Shown piece after piece: positions 1 through 27,180 of a stretch of 64,000 nucleotides of DNA. The stretch is taken from the NCBI GenBank assembly GCA_963691815.1, contig OY829656.1, positions 8,884,752-8,948,751 of the forward strand. Reading direction: 5' to 3'. The notes below the pieces were generated by a model, which saw only the letters and a program-made list of their open reading frames with translations, searched no databases and was not told the DNA's origin. The stretch comes from Echiichthys vipera (lineage: Eukaryota; Chordata; Actinopteri; Perciformes; Trachinidae). How positions within the stretch are numbered: position 1 is the first letter of the stretch; each line of letters begins with the position of its first letter. Position numbers and translations under genes: made by a program.

Positions 1-1515
1 AAAAAAAGAGAAGACCTCCCGCTTTGGAGATGACAATTTCTCTGGAGCTGTTAAAGCTCAGCTGTAGTAGATCAAAGAAAAGCCAAATGACTGCTGAGGA
101 TTTTAAGCCAGCGGTGGACAACTCAGGTAAGACAAGAGGAACCTGCCTTCATCATCAGACTGAGATGTAGGAATCTTTTAAACTAATGAATTATGACCTG
201 ATTAAAAATGTGTCATGGAACAAAGAAAGATACATGAGAGGAGCAAGCATAGAGACTACAGTGTGAGGCAGTTGACAAGGTCATGTAGTTGCTGTGGATA
301 GTTGTCTCCATTTTCTTCAAACTGCTGTCAAGTTAACATCTCTATGGACTTAATGAAGACTTGGAGCTGCAGGCTTGATGGGAAGTGGGATTACACAATA
401 AGACAGGCTCATAAGACAAGCACAACAATATCTGACTCCGACCAATCAACATCTAACTCAAGGGCTTGTTAAAAATCCCATACTGCATGTTTACTCCTGC
501 AAGCAGCATCGGTTCCTCATATCATATTTCAAAAGAACAGCTCAAACTAAAAAACAAGAATATAATAATATAACTTTGATCTAATATAGTTAGAATATAT
601 TTTTGTGAAACGGAATATCTCAATACAAAGGTATCTTCATCCAAAGAAGCTTGAAATAAAATGTGAATGTAGCTTTTCCACTGTAAATCATGTAGCATCA
701 ATAACTGATAGGCAAAGTTTCTGGAATGAGTGTATGATCTGTCATATAAAATCAAAAAACTTCCTACTCTCTGTCATTATCAAAGCTAGAAAAATGTGTT
801 TGTGTCGCTGGAAGAGCCGGCAGTCATTTCATGGATCCTCACTCTGCCTTGGTTATAATCCTTTTCATTGACATTTTCATGAAATCAAACCACATCTTTC
901 ATACTAATAACGGTTGGCATTTTATCATCAATATCCATTCAGTGTATTTACATTCAGTAATTACATTTCTATATTTAGTGGCGGAGTCGCCATTCCAACG
1001 CTGGATTGAAATTGCCTTCAGAGAAAACAATGCATGCATGTAATCCAGCATAATTCCATGGCAAAAAACTACTGCTGTTTACTGTTCTCTCTTTGTAATG
1101 TATCAGAGCTGTATAAAGTTACTGTTAATGCACATGGAACAACCTACTGCTGTTGCTCAACATTAAAAGTAATCCACTGGCAAAAAAAGGGGATGGATAT
1201 AATGTGTCAATGTGAGTTTGTTTGGCTGCCGTATCAAGAGATACACCAGTTTTTTTTCTGAAATAGTAGCTGCTCAAGGAGTGTTTGAGTATTTCCATGA
1301 AAGCCACAGGTGTTGCCAAATCAACCAGGACTGAAATCATAAATTAAATAAAAAAACGGAAGATGGAAGTCTTTGCTTTTTTTTGTCTGCCAACACTGAG
1401 TAAGCAACCACGTTTATATATTAAGAGTAATGTTAAACTTGTTTTTGTGGATTACTATGGGAAGAACATATGTGTGCATGTGTAAATTAGGAGACATACA
1501 TTAGTAAGCACGCAC
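1..1515. other. Left edge of the window, no exon recognised
   Basis: Next cfap46 exons should follow on the minus strand, but I found no stretch resembling the expected continuation. A phase-0 acceptor (CTACTACAG) near 57 opens a short frame to the window edge, yet its translation does not resemble the family. Probably intron, AT-rich. Confidence 0.4.
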
Positions 1516-15471
<13,956 letters not shown>

Positions 15472-15769
15472 CACAGGAGAAAGTTACCGAGCATTTGCTG
15501 ATACTCTTAAGATGATAATGTGTTGTGTCAGTTAGCTAATGTTAGCCAGCTAGCGTGAAAGTAATTACGACAGCCAGTCCTAACTTGGTATCGCTACCCC
15601 ATTAAAACTTTACTGTGTGGGAAAGTACAAATCTAGAAGACGTTAGAAAAGCAATGCGTCCGTACGTTGAATGTAGTGTTAATGTAAATATACACGGATA
15701 AGTCTCTTTACTGGACAACTAGCTAACCCTGTGTCGACCGTAACTATCCTACCATCCGTGTTAGGGAGC

Positions 15770-15782
15770 GTTACTAAGCAAC
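15770..15782. promoter_or_regulatory. RFX X-box
   Basis: GTTACTAAGCAAC fits the X-box consensus RYYNYY, 1-3 spacer bases, RRNRAC, with both half-sites intact. RFX2/RFX3 sites of this kind drive ciliary genes and usually lie within a few hundred bases of the start; here it is about 300 bp upstream of the ATG. Confidence 0.75.
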
Positions 15783-15804
15783 CGGAGACCGGGCTTGAAC
15801 TACG

Positions 15805-15811
15805 GTAAACA
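15805..15811 (+). promoter_or_regulatory. Forkhead (FOXJ1-type) site
   Basis: GTAAACA is a perfect forkhead core, 23 bp from the X-box. FOXJ1 is the master activator of motile-cilium genes and often acts with RFX factors. A 7-base motif alone is weak evidence; the pairing makes it credible. Confidence 0.6.
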
Positions 15812-15991
15812 AATGGGACAAAAATGGTTGACGCCACAGGAATAGATTGGTGTTGACAAAAACATACCATAAAACCTGTATTTTGTATCATTGGCTATCT
15901 GCATTGCACTACACTAACAACTCACTGTAGTCTTTTAAATCAAATCAAATATAGCCCACTTCTTAAATATTGATGTTTCATCAGCTAAAAA

Positions 15992-16235
<244 letters not shown>

Positions 16236-17132
16236 AAGAGAGAAAGCAGTGAGGCAAGACAAACTACAGTGGCTCTGCCTATAATGGACTTGGGGTAGTC
16301 CAAGTTTGAAGGAATCATGTATTAGGTCTACCTGCCAGAATTTCAAAGCAGCAGAGATAGCTCCTCAGTGCCCCTAAGCAAATGTGTTAAGCAGTTCACA
16401 GTGGGATATGTCTAAATATACACACAAAGACAATATTCACCCTTTGGGATTGCTTTAAATGTGAAATATATAATTATTTACTGGAAGAGATTTTTCCTCA
16501 GTCACTTGACCTACTTAATGGTTTGAGTTGGTGCTTTTATTTGTTGTTTAGAATTCCATAACTGCCGGAGCAGCAATAGTGCTTTAGCTGATAAATGTGT
16601 TTCTTTCTGTGCTCACTATTAAGCTGCAGATGGAAACCCCTACATGCTGTATTCCCAGACCTTTCAGGGACATACAAGTGATTTAGTTAGGTGTAGGCTA
16701 CTCATACAGATATACACATCAAAACATGTTTCACAAGTATGATGTAAGATGTTTAAACCAGTGCATAACATCTCAATTCCAAATGCCAGTGATACAAACA
16801 TGGGTTTTTTTTTTACATGTCACCTATACTGTGGGTGCTCATTTAAACAAGTTAAGACCAAACATGCAAATACATTCTTAAAATGAAGGATCTGAAGGAT
16901 CAGAGCAAGTAGTTTTGTTTTTTATTGTTATTTATTGTTAGTGATATAATCGATTCATAGCAGAAGAGGGTGTGGCTGGCTTCACAAAGTCCATAGCCAG
17001 GCAATCTGGCCAACACAGATGGTGCTATATGATGATGAATAGGCTCTTAAAATGCTAAATGTTTTTGTAAAGGCTGTCATCCAGTATATTACAACAATAC
17101 ACCAACCCTGCTGTCTAGCTTCCAACAATATA
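16236..17132. other. Intergenic, nothing recognised
   Basis: AT-rich sequence between the microsatellite block and the Tc1-like element. I see no exon-like frame, RNA gene or clear repeat structure. Confidence 0.5.
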
Positions 17133-17918
17133 CTGGACATCAAAATTAGAGAACTAATTATAAATACTTGATTTATTCTGAAATATTGTTGTTTTTATTT
17201 TTCAGAGGTTGATAGAATATCTGCTTGGCCTATGCCGCTGCTGTACTAGCAGGTTTTATTTTTAAATAACCAAGGCTCTTCAACAATAACCTTTATTTGT
17301 AAAAAAAAAAAAGGTGTCAGGAGAGATGATTTAAACAATGTTTTCTTCAGACTATAGGATTCAAAAATGCACATCTGCGCCCACAGGACATCACTAGTTT
17401 CTCACACTGCTCTGATTTGATCTTGGTCCATTCTTCTTCAGTCTCTTCCACAGTTCACTAACTGTAGTGGGTTTCTTAGACATTACTTTATTACCAAGGA
17501 TTTTCCAGAGATAATAATATAAGAATATTCTTAGCTACAAGGAACTGCTTAACCTGTTTTGCAGAGTGACAGGGGAACATTGTCTTACCTGAAAATTGCA
17601 GCTGATTGGGAAACAATTGCAGTGAAAGGTGTTTAATGTTGCTAAAGGAGGTTCACATAAACATTTGCATTCACCCTGTCATGTAGCTGTAAGAGAGGCC
17701 CAACTCCTGCTGCAGAAAACATACATCCCCCAAACCATGACACTTCCTACTCCAAATTTAACTGACTTCTTTGCACACTTTGGGTTAATTAAGAAAACAT
17801 GCTAGAACAGCAGTGGTATAGCCACAGCAGATATTCTATTAAATTCTGAACGATAAAGAATAACAACATTTCAGAATAAATCAAGTATTAATAACTTGAT
17901 CTCTAATTTAGATCACTG
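17133..17918 (-). mobile_element. Tc1-like DNA transposon, internally deleted and decayed
   Basis: The ends form inverted repeats (left through TACTTGATTTATTCTGAAAT at about 17165-17185, matched in reverse near 17866-17888), each flanked by TA, the target of Tc1/mariner elements. The right end reads CAGTG inward, as usual for Tc1. On the minus strand GVGSVMVWG is the transposase motif near the second catalytic Asp, and PTTVSELWKRLKKNGP lies downstream of it. At under 800 bp it is about half of a full element (about 1.2-1.6 kb), with stops and frameshifts. The catalytic triad is not intact. Confidence 0.8.
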
Positions 17919-19204
17919 TATATTTACACTAGAGACCACAACTGAAGAGTGAGCTGAAGTTCAATCCAATGAGTAAATGCTAGGCTCCAGATAGGACTCA
18001 ATAGTAAATTTTAGCTTCCTTCAGCTTCTGTGTACTTTACACACCATCATAAATACTATTTTGCTAAGATGCAGCGTGTTTGGGTCATGGTCTCTTGTAA
18101 AATGAGAAAGGAATTTGAAAAGCCATTAAGTGGTAATCCATTTGCTGTGTCTGTGAGTTATATTTGGACCAATGCACAGACACATTTATAGCCACATATA
18201 ATGAGGATGTAACTACATGTCACAATCTTGTCAGAAGCAGTGATGAACACCAAGGTGGGGAACAAAGATAAACAGTGCACCACCAGCAGCGAAATTACAT
18301 TAATCTCACCAACATTTTCCAGAGATGAATAGAAGCAGTTCCCCAAAAGGCTGTCGCTCCTGTGTTTCACACCCTGAAGCTCATTGTAAACATGCATTCA
18401 GATTAGCAAGAAGAGTCAGAACAGATCTGTCATATAGCTCTTTTTAATTTAGTTTTTAATTAACTTAGATGTTACAATGAAACACTTTACTGTTAGATAA
18501 AATTATTAAGAATGTGTTTGTGACAAGCAAAGTTTCTCCTCTCATTCATAATAAATCAAAGCCATTGTGTGGAATAAAGTCTTTTGCATTATCTGCCCCC
18601 CGATGGGATAACTTTCAACATATCCCAAAACCCCTATAAAGCAGCCTATCCTTAAGATGTTTAAACAGCAGGATCAAATCAATTATTGATCAACTCTCAA
18701 ATCGTTATTAATAATTGAACATTTTGACCACGTGAAGCCCACATACACAAGAATGGCAGCAGCTAAACAGTGATTAAATCAACCTATATGATACAGACTG
18801 GTTGTTTTTCTACATACTGTACACGCAAGTCCCAATTATACCACATTATAATGTGAATAAAGTACAAAGATGTACCAAATGTCTTGCTTTTGGACCAGCC
18901 CAAAAAACTTTTATATTTCATCTATGAAAATAGAGATTCCTTTATAATGTGTTTACAAAACACTCCAGTCATTGATAGCAGGGTGTACTGCAATAGAGAG
19001 CAATACTTGGAAATAGCCTTTAATTTATTGCATTTTGGTATGAGAAGTTTTTTCTTTTCTTATGAAGAAATTAGCAAATTTAATATAAAAATATTATCAA
19101 TATTGGATTAGTTAGACGTGGTGTGTCTTTGATCTCATTAAATTTAATTTCCTTGCGGTAGTCATCCTAAAGGATCAATAAAGAGAAGTCTAAGAAGTGT
19201 AAGT

Positions 19205-19290
19205 CTAAATTAGTCTAGTAGAGCAGGGCTGTAGTACTTGAGTCCAGTCTCAGCCCTGACTCCAGTCTTGAGTCTAAACCTTGTCTTGGA
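19205..19290. repeat. Dispersed repeat fragment (ACTTGAGTCCAGTCTC words)
   Basis: Repeats the words GAGTCCAGTCT, GACTCCAGTCTTGAGTCT and CTTGTCTTGGATTCGAC, typical of an old fish repeat built from CTTGAGTC units. No coding content. Confidence 0.4.
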
Positions 19291-19519
19291 TTCGACTATT
19301 GAGAGCTGGTAAAGTTGCTCCGGGCTGCCGATTCGGGATCAGCTGTACAGAACATTACCTTAATTCTATGTACCGCTTTCATTGATGTTAGAAGATCGAG
19401 AGAAGAATGATCGGATGACATGTACCCAAAAACTGACCTGACTCTCACCAGATGACTTTCGTTCCGCCTCGCTTCTGTCTTGACCTCACCTAGCTCCACT
19501 CAACCTTCTGGATTCGCTC

Positions 19520-19776
19520 CATAGGAAAGTGATTTCAGGGTCATCAAAAAATGGCGGAGTTTTATAGATGTGATGTAGCAGAGAAGCGACTGTTTTTATT
19601 CAGACAACAATGGCGGCTTGCTTGTTTGGCTTTTCCCTGCGTCAATCATCAGTGCCACAGCTTGGTTTCAATGTGAGTGGTTGAAGTAGCACGTCAATAA
19701 AGATGATGGACAAGTGGTTTATCCAATCATATGCAATTTTTGATAAGGCCCAGCCTCCTGAAATCACTTTACTATG
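19520..19776. mobile_element. MITE of 257 bp with 20-bp inverted ends
   Basis: CATAG(G/T)AAAGTGATTTCAGG at the left is matched in reverse at the right with one mismatch; the inner 14 bases are perfect. The interior has no coding frame, so it is a non-autonomous DNA element. The superfamily is not clear from the ends. Confidence 0.75.
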
Positions 19777-21170
19777 ATCCCAGATCGATGTTCTCTCATT
19801 GTTGGTATATTTCAACTTGAATAAAAAAGAAATCGCAAAATTTCAATCCCTAAAGCCATGTCCCTAGCATTGCACATGCACAGGGAGCGGTAACTACAAG
19901 GGTTTTCTGCACCACGAGTTATCTCCAACTAATCAGCAGGACCACCCACATTCAAGATATAACTCATTCAGCACAGAATTTTAAACAGACGTAGGTGTTA
20001 ATAATTTAAATGACTCCCTCCAAATTTCATTGTGCACTTACAGAGAAAGCCCCTGTCGCGCTGGGTATGATTAGTTTCTCATGAACCAAAGCCCTCTCCT
20101 TTTAAAAACACATACAGTGGCAACAGTCACTGATTGGATGATGAGTCCCAGGCTAAATTCTAAGTCAGATGATTACTGTGGAATCAACTGAGTGGCCAAA
20201 CAAAAATGTGGCAAACTGTTGCTGCTTCATATATTAATGTTCAGTTCCCCTTAGAAAGAGGTTTCTTTTGGGGGCAATAATGTGAATCCCGTTTAGGAGC
20301 ATTTTCTGGCAGTTGTTAGCAGTTATGGAGCAGAATACCACCCTCCCCAAGTAATGCTGAGTCATCATGCGTAAATTAATCAATTACAGGTTCTTTTCTT
20401 GGATGATTGCATCCCTTAATATTCTTGTGATACGATTTTTCCAACACTGAGTGTCTTAGTGTTGCATTTCCCGCCAGTTTTTGTGTCCTGTACTCCTCAA
20501 ATGTCCTACTTTATGCATAATATGCAAACACACTTTTATTTCAATCTGCTATCTTAAACAATTCGACATTTGAAAATAATCTGGCCTGTCAGACACACAG
20601 TTTCTTATCTACGCAAGCATGTGTTCAAACAGCTAATGAGGGTATTGACTCACTGCTCACACTCTCATTGGAGATGACGGATGTCACTGATTTGTTTGAA
20701 CATCATCAGTGTGGGGATTGATTTTGATGGCACCCCGGATGCATACTTAGCAATCACTGACACAATGCCCAATCCTTCACAGCATGTACTTGCTGATTTG
20801 GTTACACTCCATAGAGATTACTAATATCAAGCTCAACTGAAGCAAAGCATTACACTCAAGCTGTTTGCTGCATACATTTTACATGTATGCCGCCAGATAT
20901 ATAGTAAAGTAGATTTATTGTATGTAAGTATGCATACACTGTTGGTTCTTTAAGGTAAAAATAATACATGAAATACATGTTGCTTTAAACTTTACTGATA
21001 TCTAATAGTGCTTTACATTTCACATTTACTGCAAAAGGTTTTAAGTGTATGTGTTAGTGAAACGTGGATGCTTACCAACACGGGCATAGCACTAGTGGGG
21101 GTGTGGGGTGGTGGTGGTGGGAGCCCTGGCACTTAAAATGCAGTGCCTGAATACATTGGTCGAGGGGCTC

Positions 21171-21787
21171 AAAGCATAATTCCAGTGTAAAATCATCCCA
21201 CGGTCTTTTTCTGCAAATTAGGTCATAAAATAAGTCATCGAGACAATTTGTTTGTGTATGAACAATTGGCTAACACATATTATCTTGGGCAGCACGGTGC
21301 AGGCATTAAAACAGCTTTTTAAACCACTAATACTGCTCAGAATAACACCAGACCTCTGCAGTAGCATGATAAGAGTCCTTACAGATTAACTTTAGCATCA
21401 ATGGGCTCCTTCGTTTTGGATTGCATTTGCTAATCGACCTGAATGGACTTTACTACGAGACAAGCTGGTACTGGCCAGCAGGTAAGTCTTTCAAAACTCT
21501 CTTTTAATAAACTCTGGGTTCACAAACTACGTTGTTGGTGCTTTGATTAATGTGCAAGGACTCTTATCATGCTACAGCAGAGGTTTGGTGTTATTTCTAT
21601 CAATATTAGTGGTTAAAAAAAGCCATTTTAATGCCTGCACTGTGCTGCCTCAAGCTAATTAGGGTTAGCTAACAGCCGGCCACTGTCGGTGTTGTAGCGA
21701 CTCTACTGGATTTCTCCGTTAATTGTTCATACATGAAAAAAAATGCAGAAGAAGACCCTGAGATGATTTTACACTGGAATTAAGCTT
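21171..21787. mobile_element. Large foldback (hairpin) element, about 617 bp
   Basis: The outer ends mirror each other: AATTCCAGTGTAAAATCATC at 21178-21197 and its exact complement ending at 21781. Inner blocks also mirror, including TGTATGAACAATT (about 21255) with AATTGTTCATACA (about 21721), and about 95 bases at 21293-21388 (GTGCAGGCATTAAAACAGC to AAGAGTCCTT) with 21558-21645. The loop of about 165 bases has no coding frame. No transposase is present. Confidence 0.85.
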
Positions 21788-21894
21788 TAACTTTGTATTT
21801 GAGCAAAAATTCCTGCTTCCCACACATCTTGAACCCAGCAGCACGGATAAGTGTCACTAATTAAGGAGCCAACCGAATGTCCGTCCTCCTGTTC

Positions 21895-22165
21895 CTGAGT
21901 TATGGTGTCACAGTGAAGTTGACCTTTAGCCTTTTAGATACAAAATGTCATCATTTTACCATTTTATCCTATTAGACAAGTGAAATGTTGTTGTGGAAAA
22001 GTTATGACCAAAAATGTTCTTGGGGTTACATTGACCTTGACCTGAGTCCAGGTAGACATTTGTACCACATTCGAAGAAAATCCCTCAAGGTGTTACTGAG
22101 ATATTACGTGCACAAGAATGGGAAGGACGGATATACAGCCAACCCGGAAACATAATACCTCCAGT
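21895..22165. repeat. Dispersed fish repeat (ACCTTGACC ... CCCTCAAGGTGTTACTGAGA)
   Basis: Contains the words ACATTGACCTTGACCTGAGT, TTGTACCACATTCGAAG, CCCTCAAGGTGTTACTGAGA, GAATGGGAAGGACGGA and AACATAATACCTCC, in the order known for a very abundant non-coding repeat of ray-finned fish. A diverged partial copy is at 8880-9040. Confidence 0.7.
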
Positions 22166-25100
22166 CAAGGCTGTTGCCAGTTGCCAGTGAGGCATAGAAA
22201 TGTCTGCTCTGGCAAGATCTTCCCTAAAACACCTAAATCATCACTAGTCAGTTTTAGTGTTTAACGTTACTGCAGTTTGTTCAACAGACTGATTAAAAAG
22301 CCTTAATGTATCTGATTAAGGTTGATGATCTATTACAGGACAGTGAATTGCATGGAAGATAAATGACATATTTTAATCACCAGATGTATATTTTTAAGCC
22401 ACAGCAGAGGCATGGCTCTCAGGACTGCAATTTTGGTTGGTCTGTCAATCAGTATTTGTCTAATACATCATTTGGTCTATTTATGGCCCACAAAGATAGA
22501 CTCCTATGAATTATAGGATGATCTAGTGCCACCAAATAATCAAATGTTTCCCTTGTTAAGTACTTGAGTTGACCTTGATGGTTTAGCTGAAGTGAAATTA
22601 AGTGAAAATTCAGTTGGACTATTGGGTTATCTCTGCAGATTCAGATAGGAACATTTTTTTTTCTACAACTATGAAAAAGTGTCAGGATCCTCTGCTGATG
22701 GTTATAAGTGAGAACACTAATCTGTTTTTACCCAGCTATTCAAAGTTATGAGATACTATTTTATATTATTACTGTGCACACCACAGTATTTGCTGCTTTA
22801 CTGTTCAGAACCAAAAAAGTCTCACTCAGTAGATGCAATTCTGTCATAGAAAGAATTGGACACAAGGGAATGTACTGTATGTTTTGTACATTGTCCATGG
22901 TCATGGTTTGGTATTTTCGCATGCAGTATGTGAGAATGCTCTGGGTCTCCGTATGTATGACATAGAATTCGCTCTATGAGGCTGAGCAAAAGTACTTTAC
23001 GTTTTTGGGGATGACTGTGTCTATGCATGCTGTACCAAAATTGCATTAGTGTATTGATTAATACAAAAATGCGACACAAAATGGAAACAGCTATGGCAAA
23101 TAAATCATGATGTACATGAAGCATCAAACTTCAACATCACTCAAGCTCAGCGGAAGAGAATAGAGGAGACATCAGATCTGTGATGATGGATGAGGAGACT
23201 AACCTTTTATCTTCATGTTATCATTTCTCGTCATCTCATTGCACCCTCTTCTTCTGGAATAGAATTGTGTGCATTTTGACTAGGTCTAAGAATAGCAAAG
23301 CTGTCTCTCCATATTTCATCAACAGCTTTTCTATCATGTGATGATCATTACATCCTCACATCACTGCAGAATGCCTATAGACTTTAAGTCGTTTCCATTT
23401 AGATTGCTGAAGGATCAGCTGGGCTGATTGATTTTGTTAAGAGGTTCCAACACCTCAAACTCAAGCCCATTCACTTAGCACAGACAGGGTGTCGGTTGAG
23501 ATTAGCCACACTGTGGTTACCCGTTGACAGGCATCAATAAACCACTTAAAGGCACACGCTGGTTGCACTTTTACCTCCCATCCTCTAATGCTTGAGTGCT
23601 TCAGTAGAGCTTGACCTGAACATAAACCATACCTCGTATTCATAGACATACTGTAACTGTACCCTGAGTCACTTCACCCAGGAGATTATCATTCATGCTC
23701 ATTAACATAAATATGATGTAGCTTGGACATTTTCTCTTATTGGAAATATCATCACAATATAACAATATATAGTATTTCTGAAACACAGGGATAACACAAA
23801 GACAAACACTACTACCTAAACTACAATTAAAACAGAAAAGGTGTTTGTAACTTTGTATAAACTATGAAGAATTGAGCGATTAACCAAACCAAAAATATCA
23901 ACAGCCTTATATACTCTAAAGAAATAATCAAAATCTCTGTACTAGAAATACCAGTTCCCCTGTGTTTTGGCAGGCAATTGGTACATTCTGATTGGCCACT
24001 TCCTGTATTTAAGAGTTCTGCTTTATGGGGTGTAAGACGTCGTAAGTGTAAGATGTCCCTCCAGCAGCATTAGCAGCAACCAACAGTGGCACCCTCAGCA
24101 CTGGTAATTCAAAGAAATATACATTAGAACAACTTCAAGCACACAATGGCAAACTAAAGTGTGACCCTGCTAACACTTTGGGCTTTTGGGCCTGTGCCCA
24201 GTGGGCCTGTTCAGAAATCCATCCATGTTCACAGGGCTACACAGACGGACAACCAAGTAATGAAGGCTATGTGCAAAACACCTGGCACCGTAACTTAATT
24301 GGCTGTTGAGTGGTTGACTGTAACATGCTTTCAGGTCAACTGCTAATTAGCATTTTCGCTGGTAGTTTGACTTGCTAGCTTTTTGATTCCCTCCAGATTG
24401 TATAATGTTGCCCAGCAGCATGGCTGTTTATTTGTGACACGTTCACTAGATTGATCTCGTACCAAATTTTTGGTTTGATGGCTTTAGTATGTGTTCTGTT
24501 ATTTAACTTTAGCTGACACATTCTTTGATTGAGCTGCAGCCCAATTGTCTTAAAAAGGCAATATGTTTATGTTGTTTCATGTCAGAATGTTCACATGGCT
24601 CATTAACTTTACTGCATTGTGTTTTGCATGTAACATTAGAAATATACATTACCAAATGTGATATAGCTGACAGGACTGATACATGAAGGCACAGATGTTG
24701 GTTTTTGTATGACAGAGTGCACCATGCTTTAAATTACACAGATACAAGATACACAGATGCTTTCATGTCACATTTACATATTAGTTCCTTTTATTTATGC
24801 TGGTTTTCCAAGAAGTGCGGATCCTTCTTGCATGCAAAGTTGGAAATGCATTCCTTGGTCTTTATATGGCAGGGCTGGTAATGTTTTATTACTTGTAAGC
24901 AACGAAAATATAGTATAGTTTTATACACAGTGCCATGGAAATTTCACTTGTTATTATGAACTGTGACAAAATCTGACACCATCTTTTCAAAAAGAGATGA
25001 AAATAATAACTTTATAAATATTTCAGGAGGAACTTGTCATTCACCAAATGTTACACTTGACTAATGAAAACATATTTCATCATTCTGTTGTGTGTGTATG

Positions 25101-26909
25101 AAATCATTGTGTGACTGTGTGCATTTGCATTTGTTACTGTGTATGAATGTATTTCTCTTCTCAGGTGCCTGGTGTGTTTCTCCAGACATGTGCTGCTCCC
25201 AACACGATGTGGAGGGGGAACAGTTTGCGTCTGGAAGAGTTGGATGAAAAGCAAAAGGACTCTCAGTGATATATATTACTTCTGCAACATCGCTGAGCTC
25301 AGGTACCATGGTAACCAGCCCGAACTACCCTCCTCTCTCCGATATTGTCATGTTATCTCTAATTCCTCTATAACCCTATTCCCTTTAAAACAGACTTCTT
25401 ACCTCTGTAGAAACACGTTGCAGTAAGCAGTTGCTCATCAAGTGGTATCAGACTGATTATTTTACAGTGTTTGCTAGAGAACTGTTAGCGTGCTATACTG
25501 GTGACAAAGTTCACATAGCGGCCACATTATGAAAGCAATTTCTAAGGGAGCAGCTCCCTCTCTCCCTCTCTTACTCTTTCTCCCTTTTTCTCTTTGATGA
25601 TAAGAAAAGTAACATGCTTGAAGAAACCTCTAATGCAATGCTGTCACAAAATGATTGAAAAATGAATAATCTTAGATGTGTCAGAGAAATTTTTTTAAGA
25701 GAAACTAAATTGGATCAGTAATAAATGATATCTAAAGAGTCTTTTCTGTGAGCATTATGTTTCTTCAAACAGCCTGGTGATCTGTCTTTTCTCAGTTGCT
25801 CCTTGGCTGTTTGCCCAACAGATTGGCTCTAGCCTCAGGACATGTGCCAAAATAAGGCATCCCACTGGCCTTCACTACATGATTATTCTAAATGGAGCAA
25901 CTCTCACTTTAATAACAGGGAAGTCAAAGTAAGTCCTAACAAACGTAAGCCTCCACTGCTCCATTCTTTTATTCATATGCAGTTTTATTCTTCAAAGGAA
26001 GAGTACTGGGTCAAAAGATACAAATAAAATTGCAGGAAATCACAATCTAATATGAAAGTGGGACGGATAGTGGAGATGTAATTATAAAGTAGTCTTCTGT
26101 AGAAATAGGCTGCACTTTAACTAACTATTGTATTTAATGTCTGGACGCCCAGACAGCCATAGTGCTGCTACGCCATACAAGCGTTCCATTCTTACACTGT
26201 AAACGTGTAGTTTTCTTTTATTCCTTAATGGCTTCATACATGATGTTATTCAAATGGACATAAGGGGTTTAGAAAACAAGACCCAGGCAAAAAAGTTAGC
26301 ATCCTCAATAGCTAATTATGCAAATGTACAAGACATGTAAATAAAGAAACAGCAGTATGTATCAAACAGGTTGTCCTCACTTCTTACGTAACAAGGGGAA
26401 AGGCTTTTAGGATCTAACCAGTGTGTTGGTTAATGTTACTGTTATCTCAGATAACAAATTTGGTTGGGGTTTCCTGTCAAAACTTGCCCAGATCCATTAC
26501 ACCTTGATAGAATAGCATCAAGGTCAGTGGTACAGAGATGACTGGTTCTGTTATTCTTTCAGAATGAACTGCAGAGAAGTTGAAACTAGAGCACTAGAAG
26601 GATTCAGACTTGCAGGACGGTAGACAGTACAACCACAAACTTATTGATCGTTGTAACTCACTGTACAGAGGGCAACGTCAATAACCACTGCCTTGCCTAG
26701 AAACATAGCGTTATACAAGTGTGTGCTTTGCCGTGCGTAAAAAGTGCACCTTCTCTTTTTGCTTTAATGTGAGTGTTTATATTGTGTTAACATCTCTGTG
26801 TTGGCAGGCTATTTTCATTTATGTAGCCTCAAGGCATGTTTCTTTTTAATTATAGGTGCTCATTTTTGTGTAATTGTTTGAATTTTGCTCTCCTTTCTGA
26901 TTCAATCTC
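22166..26909. other. Intergenic, no gene recognised
   Basis: AT-rich with short open frames but none with domain content, codon bias or splice context that I can support. No tRNA or rRNA seen. Confidence 0.5.
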
Positions 26910-27180
26910 GTTAAGAAGGAGACATACTTTATTTATCCCTGGGGGAAATTCAGTATTTTCACTGTTATTTTACATGTTACACAAACAGGCCCAAAATACA
27001 CACACATGCAAACAGGACCTATACACCTGCAGTAAATGGAGAGATTTCAGAGTGGGGATGCTCGTGGAAAGGTGCAACAAGCAATTTGGGGGCTCGGCCT
27101 GTGTGTGGGACCCTCTGGTTCCCAAGCAAATCCCTGCCGCGACAGCTGGTGTTCCACATGCGTTCACATGTTAAAGGCAC
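26910..27180. repeat. Dispersed repeat with LINE-tail-like start
   Basis: Begins with ACTTTATTTATCCCTGGGGG and AAATTCAGT, then ATGCAAACAGGACCTATACA and AGTGGGGATGCTCGTGG. This order is common in fish genomes and is probably the reverse of a LINE 3' region. Confidence 0.55.

Larger units (their letters stand above)
15472..15815 (-). promoter_or_regulatory. cfap46: cfap46 5' UTR and core promoter
   Basis: This stretch directly upstream of the cfap46 ATG holds scattered CpGs and no TATA box at a clear place. The two factor-binding motifs listed next lie at its distal end. No opposing gene was found immediately upstream, so a bidirectional promoter is not indicated. Confidence 0.6.
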
